A stretch of DNA of 5,336 nt from Gammaproteobacteria bacterium (GTDB lineage Bacteria; Pseudomonadota; Gammaproteobacteria; Natronospirales; REEB76), in contig DAHVFI010000262.1 in assembly GCA_027317045.1 (NCBI GenBank), forward strand, positions 1 through 5,336, given 5' to 3'. The stretch's first letter is position 1; every line of letters begins with the position of its first letter. The notes under the pieces were generated by a model, which made no database searches, was not told where the DNA came from, and saw only the letters and a list, made by a program, of their open reading frames with translations. The position numbers were made by a program, and so were the translations under genes. Positions 1 through 5,071 of the stretch are shown in pieces.

Positions 1-1293
1 TGCGCCGGGCTGGTGAATTTTGTCGAGCGCCATCCGGTCTGCGCGCAGATGAGTGTGCTGGTACCGGTAACCGCGCATTATTCCTGGCGTAAGGCCGCGA
101 AAGTGTTGGGGTTCGGCACCGGTCAATTGCTGGAGGTGCCGGTGGATAACCACATGCGCATGTCCGTGGCGGCCTTGAAGCAGCAGCTGGCGGAATGCGC
201 GCGCCAGAAAATCCCGGTGCTGGCGGTGGTGGCGGTGCTTGGCACCACCGAATTCGGTACCCTCGACCCCTTGCAGGAAATTGTGGAGTTGCGCGACCAT
301 TCCCGGGCGCACGGCCTGGAATTCGCACTGCACGTGGATGCCGCCTGGGGCGGCTATCTCGCCAGCATTTTCCGCGAACCCGACGGCAGCCTGGCCGCGT
401 ACGACTCGGTGCGGAAGGGTTTCAGGTATTTCCCCTCCGCACCGGTTTACGCCAGTTTCGCCGCCCTCAAGCGCGCGGATTCCGTCACCGTGGACCCCCA
501 CAAGCTGGGCTACCTGCCCTACGGCATTGGCGGCATCGTCTGGCGTGACCGGCGGGTCAGAGACTTTTTGGGCGAAACGGCGCCCTATGCGTTTGACCAC
601 AACGGCTCGTCCGACGCGCACGATTGCCCGGCGCAGCTGGGTCAGTACATCCTGGAAGGTTCAAAGCCGGGTGCCGCCGCCGCCGCCGCCTGGGTGACCC
701 ATCGCGTTCTGCCGCTCGACCGGACCCATCTCGGCCGGCTGCAACGCCACACCATCCTCGCCAGCGAATATTTTTATGACCGCCTGCCGGCGGTGGCGCG
801 GCGTCTCGAGGGGCGCGCGCGGTTAGTGGTGCCGTTTGAGCCCGATACCAATTTGCTGTGCCTGGCGGTCAATCCCGAGGGCAATCGCTCCCTGGCCGCG
901 ATGAACCGCTTCGGCGAGCGTCTGTATACGCATCTCAGCATTGATCCCGGGCAGCCGGTGCAACTTCGCGACTTCTTTAGTTCGCATACCCGCGTGGCCC
1001 GCAACATGCTCGGGTCGGAGGACCTTTCGCGGGTACTCACCGCCCTCGGGATTGCTGCGGACACCTTCACCGTTGCGGTCGAGGATCAGCAGACCCAGGC
1101 CGACAGCCTGTTCCTGTTGCGGCATACGCTTATGAACCCGTGGCTGCTGAAAAGCATGGGCGGCAAGAACCCGCTTGACCGGTATCTGGAATACTTGGAG
1201 GAACTGATTCTCGCGGAGTTGGAACTCGGCGCTTGGCTCGGTAGCGGCGGTGCGACCAAGCATTCCGCCGCCGCGCGCAAGCAGCGCGCGTAA
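1..1293 (+). CDS. Group II PLP-dependent amino acid decarboxylase, tyrosine decarboxylase-like (5' truncated by window edge)
   Basis: A cytosolic enzyme that would remove the alpha-carboxyl of an amino acid using pyridoxal phosphate. The frame is open from base 1, so the GTG at 13 is probably internal and the true start lies to the left; 430 residues remain. Visible landmarks: HYSW with the likely PLP-stacking histidine at 76-78, HVDAAWGG at 331-354 whose Asp should contact the PLP ring nitrogen, and DPHKLGY with the Schiff-base lysine at 502-504. From memory, the C-terminal half (YILEGSKPGA, FSSHT, LRHTLMNPW) matches the long (~620 aa) bacterial tyrosine decarboxylase group better than short glutamate decarboxylases; about 220 residues would then be missing. 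Substrate is not provable here: tyrosine, another aromatic, glutamate or aspartate (PanP-like) remain possible. It ends in a basic, Ala-rich tail. A 293-base gap separates it from fabA, and nothing suggests a shared role. The family call is firm; the substrate is not. Confidence 0.88.
   Translation, partial: CAGLVNFVERHPVCAQMSVLVPVTAHYSWRKAAKVLGFGTGQLLEVPVDNHMRMSVAALKQQLAECARQKIPVLAVVAVLGTTEFGTLDPLQEIVELRDHSRAHGLEFALHVDAAWGGYLASIFREPDGSLAAYDSVRKGFRYFPSAPVYASFAALKRADSVTVDPHKLGYLPYGIGGIVWRDRRVRDFLGETAPYAFDHNGSSDAHDCPAQLGQYILEGSKPGAAAAAAWVTHRVLPLDRTHLGRLQRHTILASEYFYDRLPAVARRLEGRARLVVPFEPDTNLLCLAVNPEGNRSLAAMNRFGERLYTHLSIDPGQPVQLRDFFSSHTRVARNMLGSEDLSRVLTALGIAADTFTVAVEDQQTQADSLFLLRHTLMNPWLLKSMGGKNPLDRYLEYLEELILAELELGAWLGSGGATKHSAAARKQRA
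673..690 (+). repeat. (GCC)6 trinucleotide run coding Ala6
   Basis: Six uninterrupted GCC codons in the decarboxylase encode six alanines, just after the YILEGSKPG motif, where related enzymes have a small-residue helix. The run is in frame, so slippage by one unit would change length without breaking the frame. Confidence 0.9.
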
Positions 1294-1389
1294 AAACATC
1301 GACCGGTTGCCCAGCCCGTCTGTCCGTATCGCTGGCCTGGATGGACCGAGTCCAATTCGCAGGCGAAAGATCGGGTGCGGTGAGCTCCC

Positions 1390-1398
1390 TGCTACAAT
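1390..1398 (+). promoter_or_regulatory. Candidate extended -10 promoter, TGCTACAAT
   Basis: TACAAT at 1393-1398 matches the sigma-70 -10 consensus at five of six positions and is preceded by TG at the extended -10 position. No good -35 box is visible 16-18 bases upstream, which is tolerable for an extended -10. It lies in the decarboxylase-fabA gap and would give fabA a leader of about 180 bases carrying the 14-codon frame and the hairpin described separately. Inferred from sequence only. Confidence 0.4.
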
Positions 1399-1401
1399 GA
1401 T

Positions 1402-1446
1402 ATGAATCAATTACACGCGAGACTGCGCCGGCTGGAATCGGAGTGA
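1402..1446 (+). other. Possible 14-residue leader ORF upstream of fabA
   Basis: ATG to TGA reads MNQLHARLRRLESE. It starts 3 bases after the candidate -10 box at 1393-1398, too close for a Shine-Dalgarno site, so if transcription starts there it would be at or just past the ATG. Its first ten bases, ATGAATCAAT, are identical to the first ten of fabA. No family is recognisable. It may be a leader peptide, a degenerate partial copy of the fabA start, or chance; expression is unproven. Confidence 0.2.
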
Positions 1447-1460
1447 CTCTAAGGGTAAAA

Positions 1461-1509
1461 AGCCAGGCGCCGACGCCGGTGGAATTGGGCGTGTCTGCCG
1501 GCGCCGGCT
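1461..1509. other. Strong inverted repeat in the fabA leader
   Basis: AGCC (1461-1464) plus GGCGCCG (1466-1472), with A1465 bulged, pairs with CGGCGCC (1499-1505) plus GGCT (1506-1509), giving 11 base pairs. Inside, ACGCC (1473-1477) pairs with GGCGT (1488-1492) around a 10-base loop. No T-run follows on the + strand. On the - strand the stem is followed by TTTT (complement of 1457-1460), which is terminator-like in that direction. On the + strand it would be a 5' leader structure; function unknown. Confidence 0.55.
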
Positions 1510-1522
1510 GTCAGCCAAGGCA

Positions 1523-1550
1523 TTGCCGCAAGCGCCGCAGGCGGTAATAT
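1523..1550 (+). promoter_or_regulatory. Candidate fabA promoter (TTGCCG-16 bp-TAATAT)
   Basis: TTGCCG at 1523-1528 matches four of six -35 consensus positions, and TAATAT at 1545-1550 matches four of six -10 positions, with a 16-base spacer. Transcription would start near 1557 and leave a leader of about 30 bases with the fabA ribosome binding site. TTGCCGC (1523-1529) and GCGGTAA (1541-1547) are inverted repeats with one G-T pair, so the promoter overlaps a small dyad. I saw no recognisable FadR or FabR operator. Confidence 0.45.
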
Positions 1551-1576
1551 TCCGGGTTGTGCAGCCGGCACTTATC

Positions 1577-1580
1577 AGGA
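1577..1580 (+). promoter_or_regulatory. fabA ribosome binding site AGGA
   Basis: AGGA followed by AA lies six bases before ATG 1587. It favours this start over the in-frame upstream TTG at 1557. Confidence 0.75.
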
Positions 1581-1586
1581 AACTCA

Positions 1587-2099
1587 ATGAATCAATCCTC
1601 ATACACACGCGATGAGCTGCTCGCCTGCGGTCGCGGCGAGATCTTCGGTCCCGACAACGGGCGCCTGCCGTTGCCCAACATGCTGCAACTGGACCGCATT
1701 ACGCACATCGCCGCCAGCGGCGGTGCTTACGGCAAGGGTATTGTGGAGGCGGAGTTCGATATCCATCCGGGATTATGGTTCTTCGCCTGTCATTTCCAGG
1801 GGGATCCGGTGATGCCCGGCTGTCTGGGCCTCGACGCCTTGTGGCAGCTGGTGGGCTTCTTTCTTACCTGGAAAGATCTTCCCGGCCGGGGACGGGCTCT
1901 GGGCGTGGGGGAAGTGAAATTCTTCGGTCAAGTGCTGCCAAGCGCCAGCAAGGTGCGCTATGAGATAAACATCAAGCGCGTCATCGAGCGCAAACTGGTA
2001 TTGGCCATTGGTGACGGCCGGGTACTGGTGGATGACCGCGAGATCTATACCGCGAGTAATCTGCGTGTCGGTTTGTTCACCTCCACGGATGCTTTCTAA
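1587..2099 (+). CDS. fabA: FabA: 3-hydroxydecanoyl-ACP dehydratase / trans-2-decenoyl-ACP isomerase
   Basis: A cytosolic fatty acid synthesis enzyme that dehydrates 3-hydroxydecanoyl-ACP and isomerises trans-2- to cis-3-decenoyl-ACP, the branch point to unsaturated acyl chains. The 170-residue hot-dog protein aligns along its whole length with E. coli FabA (172 aa). WFFACHFQGDPVMPGCLGLD carries the catalytic His69 and Asp83, equivalent to E. coli His70 and Asp84, followed by WQLVGF. The central ALGVGEVKFFGQVLP and the C-terminal YTASNLRVGLF are also typical, and the FabA-type active site separates it from FabZ. The ATG at 1587 matches the E. coli start and has a good ribosome binding site. 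fabB starts 13 bases after the stop, so the two are surely cotranscribed. Nothing is missing or odd in the protein. The 10 bases at its start recur at 1402-1411. Confidence 0.98.
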   Translation: MNQSSYTRDELLACGRGEIFGPDNGRLPLPNMLQLDRITHIAASGGAYGKGIVEAEFDIHPGLWFFACHFQGDPVMPGCLGLDALWQLVGFFLTWKDLPGRGRALGVGEVKFFGQVLPSASKVRYEINIKRVIERKLVLAIGDGRVLVDDREIYTASNLRVGLFTSTDAF

Positions 2100-2102
2100 G
2101 GT
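2098..2102 (+). promoter_or_regulatory. fabB ribosome binding site overlapping the fabA stop
   Basis: AAGGT begins inside the fabA TAA codon and lies ten bases before ATG 2113, slightly far but serviceable. The in-frame ATG at 2089 lies inside fabA and would add eight residues that E. coli FabB lacks, so 2113 is preferred. The overlap suggests translational coupling with fabA. Confidence 0.6.
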
Positions 2103-2112
2103 GCGGACGGAT

Positions 2113-3327
2113 ATGACGCGCGTGGTGGTGACCGGGATTGGGATCGTATCGTGTCTCGGCAACGACAAGGCGAGCGTCGCGGCCTGCCTGCGCGCGGGGC
2201 GTTCCGGTATCCGGCATGTGCAGGAATACGCGGATCTCGGTTTACGCAGCCATGTCGCAGGTACCCCGGACCTCGATCTCGAGGCGCTGATTGACCGCAA
2301 GATCAAGCGCTTCATGGGCGATGCCGCGGCGTATGCTTATGTCGCCATGCGCAACGCCATCAACGATGCGGGACTCGCGACCGAAGAGGTATCCAATCCG
2401 CGCGCCGGTCTCATTGCCGGCTCGGGCGGCGGCTCGGTTGCCAATCAGATAGACACGGCCGATATCTTGCGCAGCAAAGGCGTGCGCCGGGTAGGGCCTT
2501 ATATGGTTCCGAGAACCATGTGCTCGACGGTTTCCGCCGGACTCGCAACCCCGTTTCAGATCAAGGGTATCAACTACTCCATATCCTCCGCATGCGCCAC
2601 CTCTGCCCATTGCATCGGCGCCGCCATGGAACAGATTGAATTGGGCAAACAGGATGTCGTGTTCGCCGGCGGTGCCGAGGAATTGCATTGGGGCATGACC
2701 GGCATGTTTGACGCCATGGGCGCGCTGTCCACCAAGCGCAACGATACGCCGGCACAGGCGTCCCGGCCCTTCGATACCGGCCGTGACGGTTTCGTCATCG
2801 CCGGGGGAGCAGGCATCCTGGTGCTGGAAAGCTTGGAGCACGCTAGCCGGCGTGGCGCCAGAATTTATGCCGAGTTGGTGGGGTACGGCGCCAGTTCTGA
2901 CGGCTACGACATGGTGACGCCCTCTGGCGAGGGCGCGAGGCGATGCATGCAGATGGCGCTCGGCAGCACGCAGGGGCCGGTTGATTACATCAACGCTCAC
3001 GGTACCTCCACGCCGGCCGGCGACATCGCCGAACTCATCGCCATTCGTGAAGTGTTCGGGCGCGCCGCGCCTCCGATCTCATCCACCAAATCCATGTCCG
3101 GCCATTCTCTTGGCGCAGCCGGCGTGCACGAGGCGATTTACTGCCTGTTGATGATGGAAAACGGTTTCATCGCCCCCTCGATCAATATCGAGACATTGGA
3201 TGCACAGGCCGAGGGACTGGATATCGTGCGGCAGGCGCGGACCGCGGATATCGAGCAAGTGATGTCTAACAGTTTTGGCTTTGGCGGTACCAACGCATCT
3301 CTGGTATTCAAGCGCTACCGGCACTGA
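2113..3327 (+). CDS. fabB: FabB: 3-oxoacyl-ACP synthase I
   Basis: The beta-ketoacyl-ACP synthase I that condenses malonyl-ACP with acyl-ACP and is needed to elongate the cis-3-decenoyl-ACP released by FabA. The 404-residue thiolase-fold protein matches E. coli FabB (406 aa) from the first residues (VVVTGIGIVS) to the end (NSFGFGGTNASLVF). The full catalytic set is present: Cys161 in SISSACATSAH (codon 2593-2595), His296 in NAHGTSTP (2998-3000), Lys326 (3088-3090) and His331 in GHSLGAAG (3103-3105), equivalent to E. coli Cys163, His298, Lys328 and His333. Resemblance to FabB, together with the adjacent fabA, argues against FabF. It follows fabA by 13 bases with no promoter between them. No clear terminator follows the stop, so read-through into queA is possible. 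Confidence 0.98.
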   Translation: MTRVVVTGIGIVSCLGNDKASVAACLRAGRSGIRHVQEYADLGLRSHVAGTPDLDLEALIDRKIKRFMGDAAAYAYVAMRNAINDAGLATEEVSNPRAGLIAGSGGGSVANQIDTADILRSKGVRRVGPYMVPRTMCSTVSAGLATPFQIKGINYSISSACATSAHCIGAAMEQIELGKQDVVFAGGAEELHWGMTGMFDAMGALSTKRNDTPAQASRPFDTGRDGFVIAGGAGILVLESLEHASRRGARIYAELVGYGASSDGYDMVTPSGEGARRCMQMALGSTQGPVDYINAHGTSTPAGDIAELIAIREVFGRAAPPISSTKSMSGHSLGAAGVHEAIYCLLMMENGFIAPSINIETLDAQAEGLDIVRQARTADIEQVMSNSFGFGGTNASLVFKRYRH

Positions 3328-3351
3328 TCATGGAAATGCGTTGCAGCGCGG

Positions 3352-3380
3352 TTCTTGCTGCCGATTAAAGCTGCTACCCT
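3352..3380 (+). promoter_or_regulatory. Candidate queA promoter with extended -10 TGCTACCCT
   Basis: TACCCT at 3375-3380 has the key T, A and final T of a -10 box and is preceded by TG at the extended position. TTCTTG at 3352-3357, 17 bases upstream, is a weak -35. The expected start of transcription, about 3387, is only a few bases before the queA ATG at 3390. The alternative TTGCAG at 3341-3346 has only ATTAAA (3364-3369) at the right distance. Confidence 0.4.
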
Positions 3381-3389
3381 ACGTTGCCT

Positions 3390-4433
3390 ATGCGGCGCCA
3401 GGATTTTCACTACGTACTCCCCCAAGAACTGATTGCCCAGCATCCGCTGCCGCAGCGCACCGCCAGCCGCTTACTCTGTCTTGATGGCGCGAGCGGCGCG
3501 CTTGCCGACCGGCGATTCCGTGAGCTGCCCTCGCTGCTTAATCCCGATGATCTGCTGGTGTTCAACGACACGCGCGTAATCCCCGCGCGCTTGTTCGGCC
3601 GCAAAACCAGCGGTGGGGCGGTGGAATTTCTGGTGGAACGCCTATTGGATGAACACCATGCGCTGGTACTGGCGCGTGCCAGCAAGCCGCTGCGCGCCGG
3701 CATGCATGTATGCATGGCGGAAACGGCGGACGCCGTGATACTGGGCCATGAAGGTGAATTCCTCAGGGTGGAATTTACCAACGCCGTCCTGCCGGAATTT
3801 CTGTACCAACACGGCCATGTGCCATTGCCGCCCTACGTGCGGCACGCGGATAGTCCGGAGGACCATGAACGCTATCAGACGGTCTATGCACGGGTACCGG
3901 GTGCGGTGGCGGCACCCACCGCCGGGCTGCATTTCGATGCGGACATGTTGCAGCAATTGCAACAACTGGGTGTGAGCCAGGCCTGCGTGACGCTGCATGT
4001 GGGTGCCGGTACATTCCAGCCGGTGCGTGAAGATAATATTCTTGAACACCGCATGCACAGCGAACAGGCGTTTGTGTCGCAAGCCGTGTGCGACGCGGTG
4101 GCCGATACCCGCAGGCGTGGCGGGCGGGTGGTGGCGGTCGGTACCACGGCGGTACGCAGCCTGGAAGCGGCGGCCACGGGTAACGATGCACCCAGGCCGT
4201 TGGCCGGCGACACCACACTCTTTATATATCCCGGCTACAAATTCCGCGTGGTGGACGCCCTGATCACCAATTTCCACCTGCCGGAGTCCACCCTGCTGAT
4301 GCTGGTAGCGGCTTTTGCCGGCCGGGGAAACGTGCTGGCCGCCTACCGTCACGCGGTGGAACGGCGCTATCGGTTCTTCAGTTATGGGGATGCCATGTTC
4401 ATAACACCTGCGCACGCAGCGCGGGGTCGCTAG
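3390..4433 (+). CDS. queA: QueA: S-adenosylmethionine:tRNA ribosyltransferase-isomerase
   Basis: A cytosolic queuosine-pathway enzyme that transfers and rearranges the ribosyl part of AdoMet onto preQ1 at tRNA position 34, giving epoxyqueuosine; it acts after Tgt. The 347-residue protein aligns with E. coli QueA (356 aa) throughout. Conserved blocks are VFNDTRVIPARLFGRK (57-72), GAVAAPTAGLHF (171-182), HVGAGTFQPV (203-212), NFHLPESTLLMLV (294-306) and YRFFSYGDAM (327-336). ATG 3390 is chosen because MRRQDFHYVLP matches the E. coli start; a TTG two codons earlier is unlikely. No Shine-Dalgarno site precedes it, and a -10-like box ends only nine bases upstream, so the message may be leaderless. 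It sits 62 bases after fabB. tgt follows as expected, but behind an unusually long 638-base gap. The C-terminus is slightly short, which is harmless. Confidence 0.97.
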   Translation: MRRQDFHYVLPQELIAQHPLPQRTASRLLCLDGASGALADRRFRELPSLLNPDDLLVFNDTRVIPARLFGRKTSGGAVEFLVERLLDEHHALVLARASKPLRAGMHVCMAETADAVILGHEGEFLRVEFTNAVLPEFLYQHGHVPLPPYVRHADSPEDHERYQTVYARVPGAVAAPTAGLHFDADMLQQLQQLGVSQACVTLHVGAGTFQPVREDNILEHRMHSEQAFVSQAVCDAVADTRRRGGRVVAVGTTAVRSLEAAATGNDAPRPLAGDTTLFIYPGYKFRVVDALITNFHLPESTLLMLVAAFAGRGNVLAAYRHAVERRYRFFSYGDAMFITPAHAARGR

Positions 4434-4448
4434 GAAATGAATGTTTGT

Positions 4449-4463
4449 GCGGCCTTCGGCCGC
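4449..4463 (+). terminator. Hairpin 15 bases after queA stop, possible terminator
   Basis: GCGGCC (4449-4454) pairs perfectly with GGCCGC (4458-4463) around the triloop TTC. No T-run follows, only GTAATTC, so intrinsic termination would be weak. It may instead protect the queA 3' end or be the first arm of the repeat array. Confidence 0.35.
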
Positions 4464-4474
4464 GTAATTCGAAC

Positions 4475-4492
4475 GCGGGGTTTCACCCCCGC
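4475..4492. repeat. Inverted repeat, 6-bp GC stem
   Basis: GCGGGG (4475-4480) pairs with CCCCGC (4487-4492) around TTTCAC. It is the second of the serial hairpins after queA and has no T-run on either strand. Confidence 0.6.
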
Positions 4493-4499
4493 ACGACGA

Positions 4500-4531
4500 G
4501 CTACTTTCCTTGTGCGCACGAGGACAGTAGC
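4500..4531. repeat. Long symmetrical hairpin, core of a dispersed-repeat-like module
   Basis: GCTACT (4500-4505) pairs with AGTAGC (4526-4531). After one T-C mismatch, TCCT (4507-4510) pairs with AGGA (4521-4524), then a T-G pair, then GT with AC around a GCGC loop. That is 13 pairs with one mismatch in 32 bases. The following CCAAAGGAAG matches the flank I recall for a widespread proteobacterial intergenic repeat. Confidence 0.7.
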
Positions 4532-4561
4532 CAAAGGAAGTCACCCCGGGGGTTCCGCGCC

Positions 4562-4599
4562 TGCTCGAAATCGTTTGGTGGACCATTCGATTTCGAGCG
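4562..4599. repeat. Inverted repeat with perfect 11-bp stem
   Basis: GCTCGAAATCG (4563-4573) is the exact reverse complement of CGATTTCGAGC (4588-4598), and T4562-G4599 adds a wobble pair. Inside, after a TT/TT internal loop, TGG (4576-4578) pairs with CCA (4583-4585) around TGGA. The AT-containing stem differs from its GC-rich neighbours. Confidence 0.75.
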
Positions 4600-4629
4600 C
4601 ATGCCCTCGCTTCTCGCCTGACTCAGGGC

Positions 4630-4661
4630 GGCGCAGGCGGTGCGTCCTGCACCGCCGCGCC
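4630..4661. repeat. Inverted repeat, 13-bp stem with one bulge
   Basis: GGCGC (4630-4634) and GGCGGTGC (4636-4643), with A4635 bulged, pair with GCACCGCC (4649-4656) and GCGCC (4657-4661) around the loop GTCCT. Confidence 0.75.
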
Positions 4662-4681
4662 GGCTCGTGTCCTGACTTCGC

Positions 4682-4700
4682 CCCGCCCCTGCGGGGCGGG
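4682..4700. repeat. Inverted repeat, 8-bp GC stem
   Basis: CCCGCCCC (4682-4689) pairs with GGGGCGGG (4693-4700) around the triloop TGC. CCTTTGCTTC follows, so there is no proper T-tract. Confidence 0.65.
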
Positions 4701-4705
4701 CCTTT

Positions 4706-4725
4706 GCTTCGCCAGGCTGCGAAGC
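4706..4725. repeat. Inverted repeat, 7-bp stem, with an alternative fold
   Basis: GCTTCGC (4706-4712) pairs with GCGAAGC (4719-4725). A competing fold pairs GCCA (4711-4714) with TGGC (4727-4730) and GC (4716-4717) with GC (4724-4725). The two share bases and exclude each other. Confidence 0.55.
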
Positions 4726-4758
4726 TTGGCGGAAACCCACGGGATGTTGCAAGAAAAT

Positions 4759-4789
4759 GGACGCGGGGATACGGGCGTCCTGGTTTTTT
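4759..4789 (+). terminator. Candidate intrinsic terminator on the + strand
   Basis: GGACGC (4759-4764) pairs perfectly with GCGTCC (4775-4780) around a 10-base loop, then TGG and six T (4784-4789). It is the only hairpin in the array followed by a T-run, and the best candidate for ending queA transcription or read-through before tgt. The short stem and large loop make it moderate at best. Confidence 0.45.
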
Positions 4790-4845
4790 GTCTTCAATTC
4801 CCCCTGGACGGTGCCGAGCACTGGAGTGAGCCGGGCCAGCCCGTA

Positions 4846-4873
4846 GGAGCGCCGCCAGGGATGGCGGCGCTCC
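4846..4873. repeat. REP-like element with perfect 12-bp stem
   Basis: GGAGCGCCGCCA (4846-4857) is the exact reverse complement of TGGCGGCGCTCC (4862-4873), closing a GGGA tetraloop. The flanks CCCGTA on the left and CCGCGAAGC on the right recall the GTAGGAGC...GCGAAG layout of REP sequences in Pseudomonas and relatives. No REP-associated transposase gene lies in the window. Confidence 0.7.
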
Positions 4874-4998
4874 GGCCGCGAAGCGATGGGCGAGCAGCAC
4901 TGCTTCGAGCGGGCGCACAGGCATGTGTGCCCTGGGCTTTTCCGCGAAGCAGGGTGCCGAGCGGGAAAGGTCTCTCGGCCGGATTCCGCGACGAGCGC

Positions 4999-5015
4999 CC
5001 GACCGGAATGGTCGG
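4999..5015. repeat. Inverted repeat, 6-bp stem, at the right end of the array
   Basis: CCGACC (4999-5004) pairs with GGTCGG (5010-5015) around GGAAT. It is the last hairpin before sequence composition turns AT-rich at the tgt promoter (5030-5065). Confidence 0.55.
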
Positions 5016-5041
5016 CTGGAACGAAACCCCTCAATAAATTT

Positions 5042-5054
5042 TTCGATTATCGAA
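5042..5054. promoter_or_regulatory. 13-base palindrome TTCGATTATCGAA upstream of tgt
   Basis: TTCGAT and ATCGAA form a perfect dyad around one central T. It ends five bases before the candidate -10 box at 5060, where a repressor would block RNA polymerase. I cannot match it to a known regulator. Confidence 0.4.
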
Positions 5055-5059
5055 TCCGG

Positions 5060-5065
5060 TAAACT
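5060..5065 (+). promoter_or_regulatory. Candidate tgt -10 box TAAACT
   Basis: TAAACT matches TATAAT at four of six positions, including the most conserved T, A and final T. No convincing -35 is visible, only the AT-rich 5035-5043. Transcription would be expected to start about seven bases on, at or next to the tgt ATG at 5072. Confidence 0.4.
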
Positions 5066-5071
5066 CCACGC

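Larger units (their letters stand above)
4434..5071. repeat. Non-coding mosaic of inverted repeats between queA and tgt
   Basis: The 638-base gap holds no supportable gene. Long frames run through it on both strands, but they overlap one another, are rich in Arg, Pro, Ala and Gly, resemble no family, and two minus frames run across the tgt start region or queA end. Instead it carries about ten consecutive inverted repeats, listed individually. The stretch around 4500-4540, with GTAGCCAAAGGAAG, resembles a dispersed intergenic repeat I recall from Xanthomonadaceae-like and other proteobacterial genomes (GTAACCAAAGAAAG), whose copies are often mis-annotated as hypothetical proteins. The part from 4842 resembles REP elements. 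CCGCGAAGC recurs at 4876-4884 and 4942-4950, and GTGCCGAGC at 4811-4819 and 4954-4962. The hairpins are seen directly; membership of repeat families is from memory. Confidence 0.7.

Noticed and set aside
823..1410. A 195-codon open frame on the minus strand
   Set aside because: Mostly antisense to the decarboxylase, with an unrecognisable product and no ribosome binding site noticed.
2089..2112. Upstream ATG start for fabB at 2089
   Set aside because: It overlaps fabA and adds eight residues that E. coli FabB lacks. ATG 2113 gives the usual N-terminus.
2242..3000. A 252-codon open frame on the minus strand
   Set aside because: It is antisense to fabB, and its protein has no recognisable motif.
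3699..3717. Near-palindromic ATGCATG repeats inside queA
   Set aside because: ATGCATGT/ATGCATGG is a short coincidence that codes a normal stretch of QueA; there is no reason to call it a site.
3642..4586. A 314-codon open frame on the minus strand
   Set aside because: It lies almost wholly antisense to queA, which is convincingly conserved end to end. Its translation resembles no family, and high GC explains long antisense frames.
4434..5071. CRISPR array or tRNA gene in the gap
   Set aside because: The inverted repeats differ in sequence and are not evenly spaced with unique spacers. No cloverleaf with TTCGANNC and a CCA end was found.
4434..5071. Insertion sequence or integron remnant
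   Set aside because: No transposase or integrase fragment is visible, and I found no matching terminal inverted repeats at the two ends.
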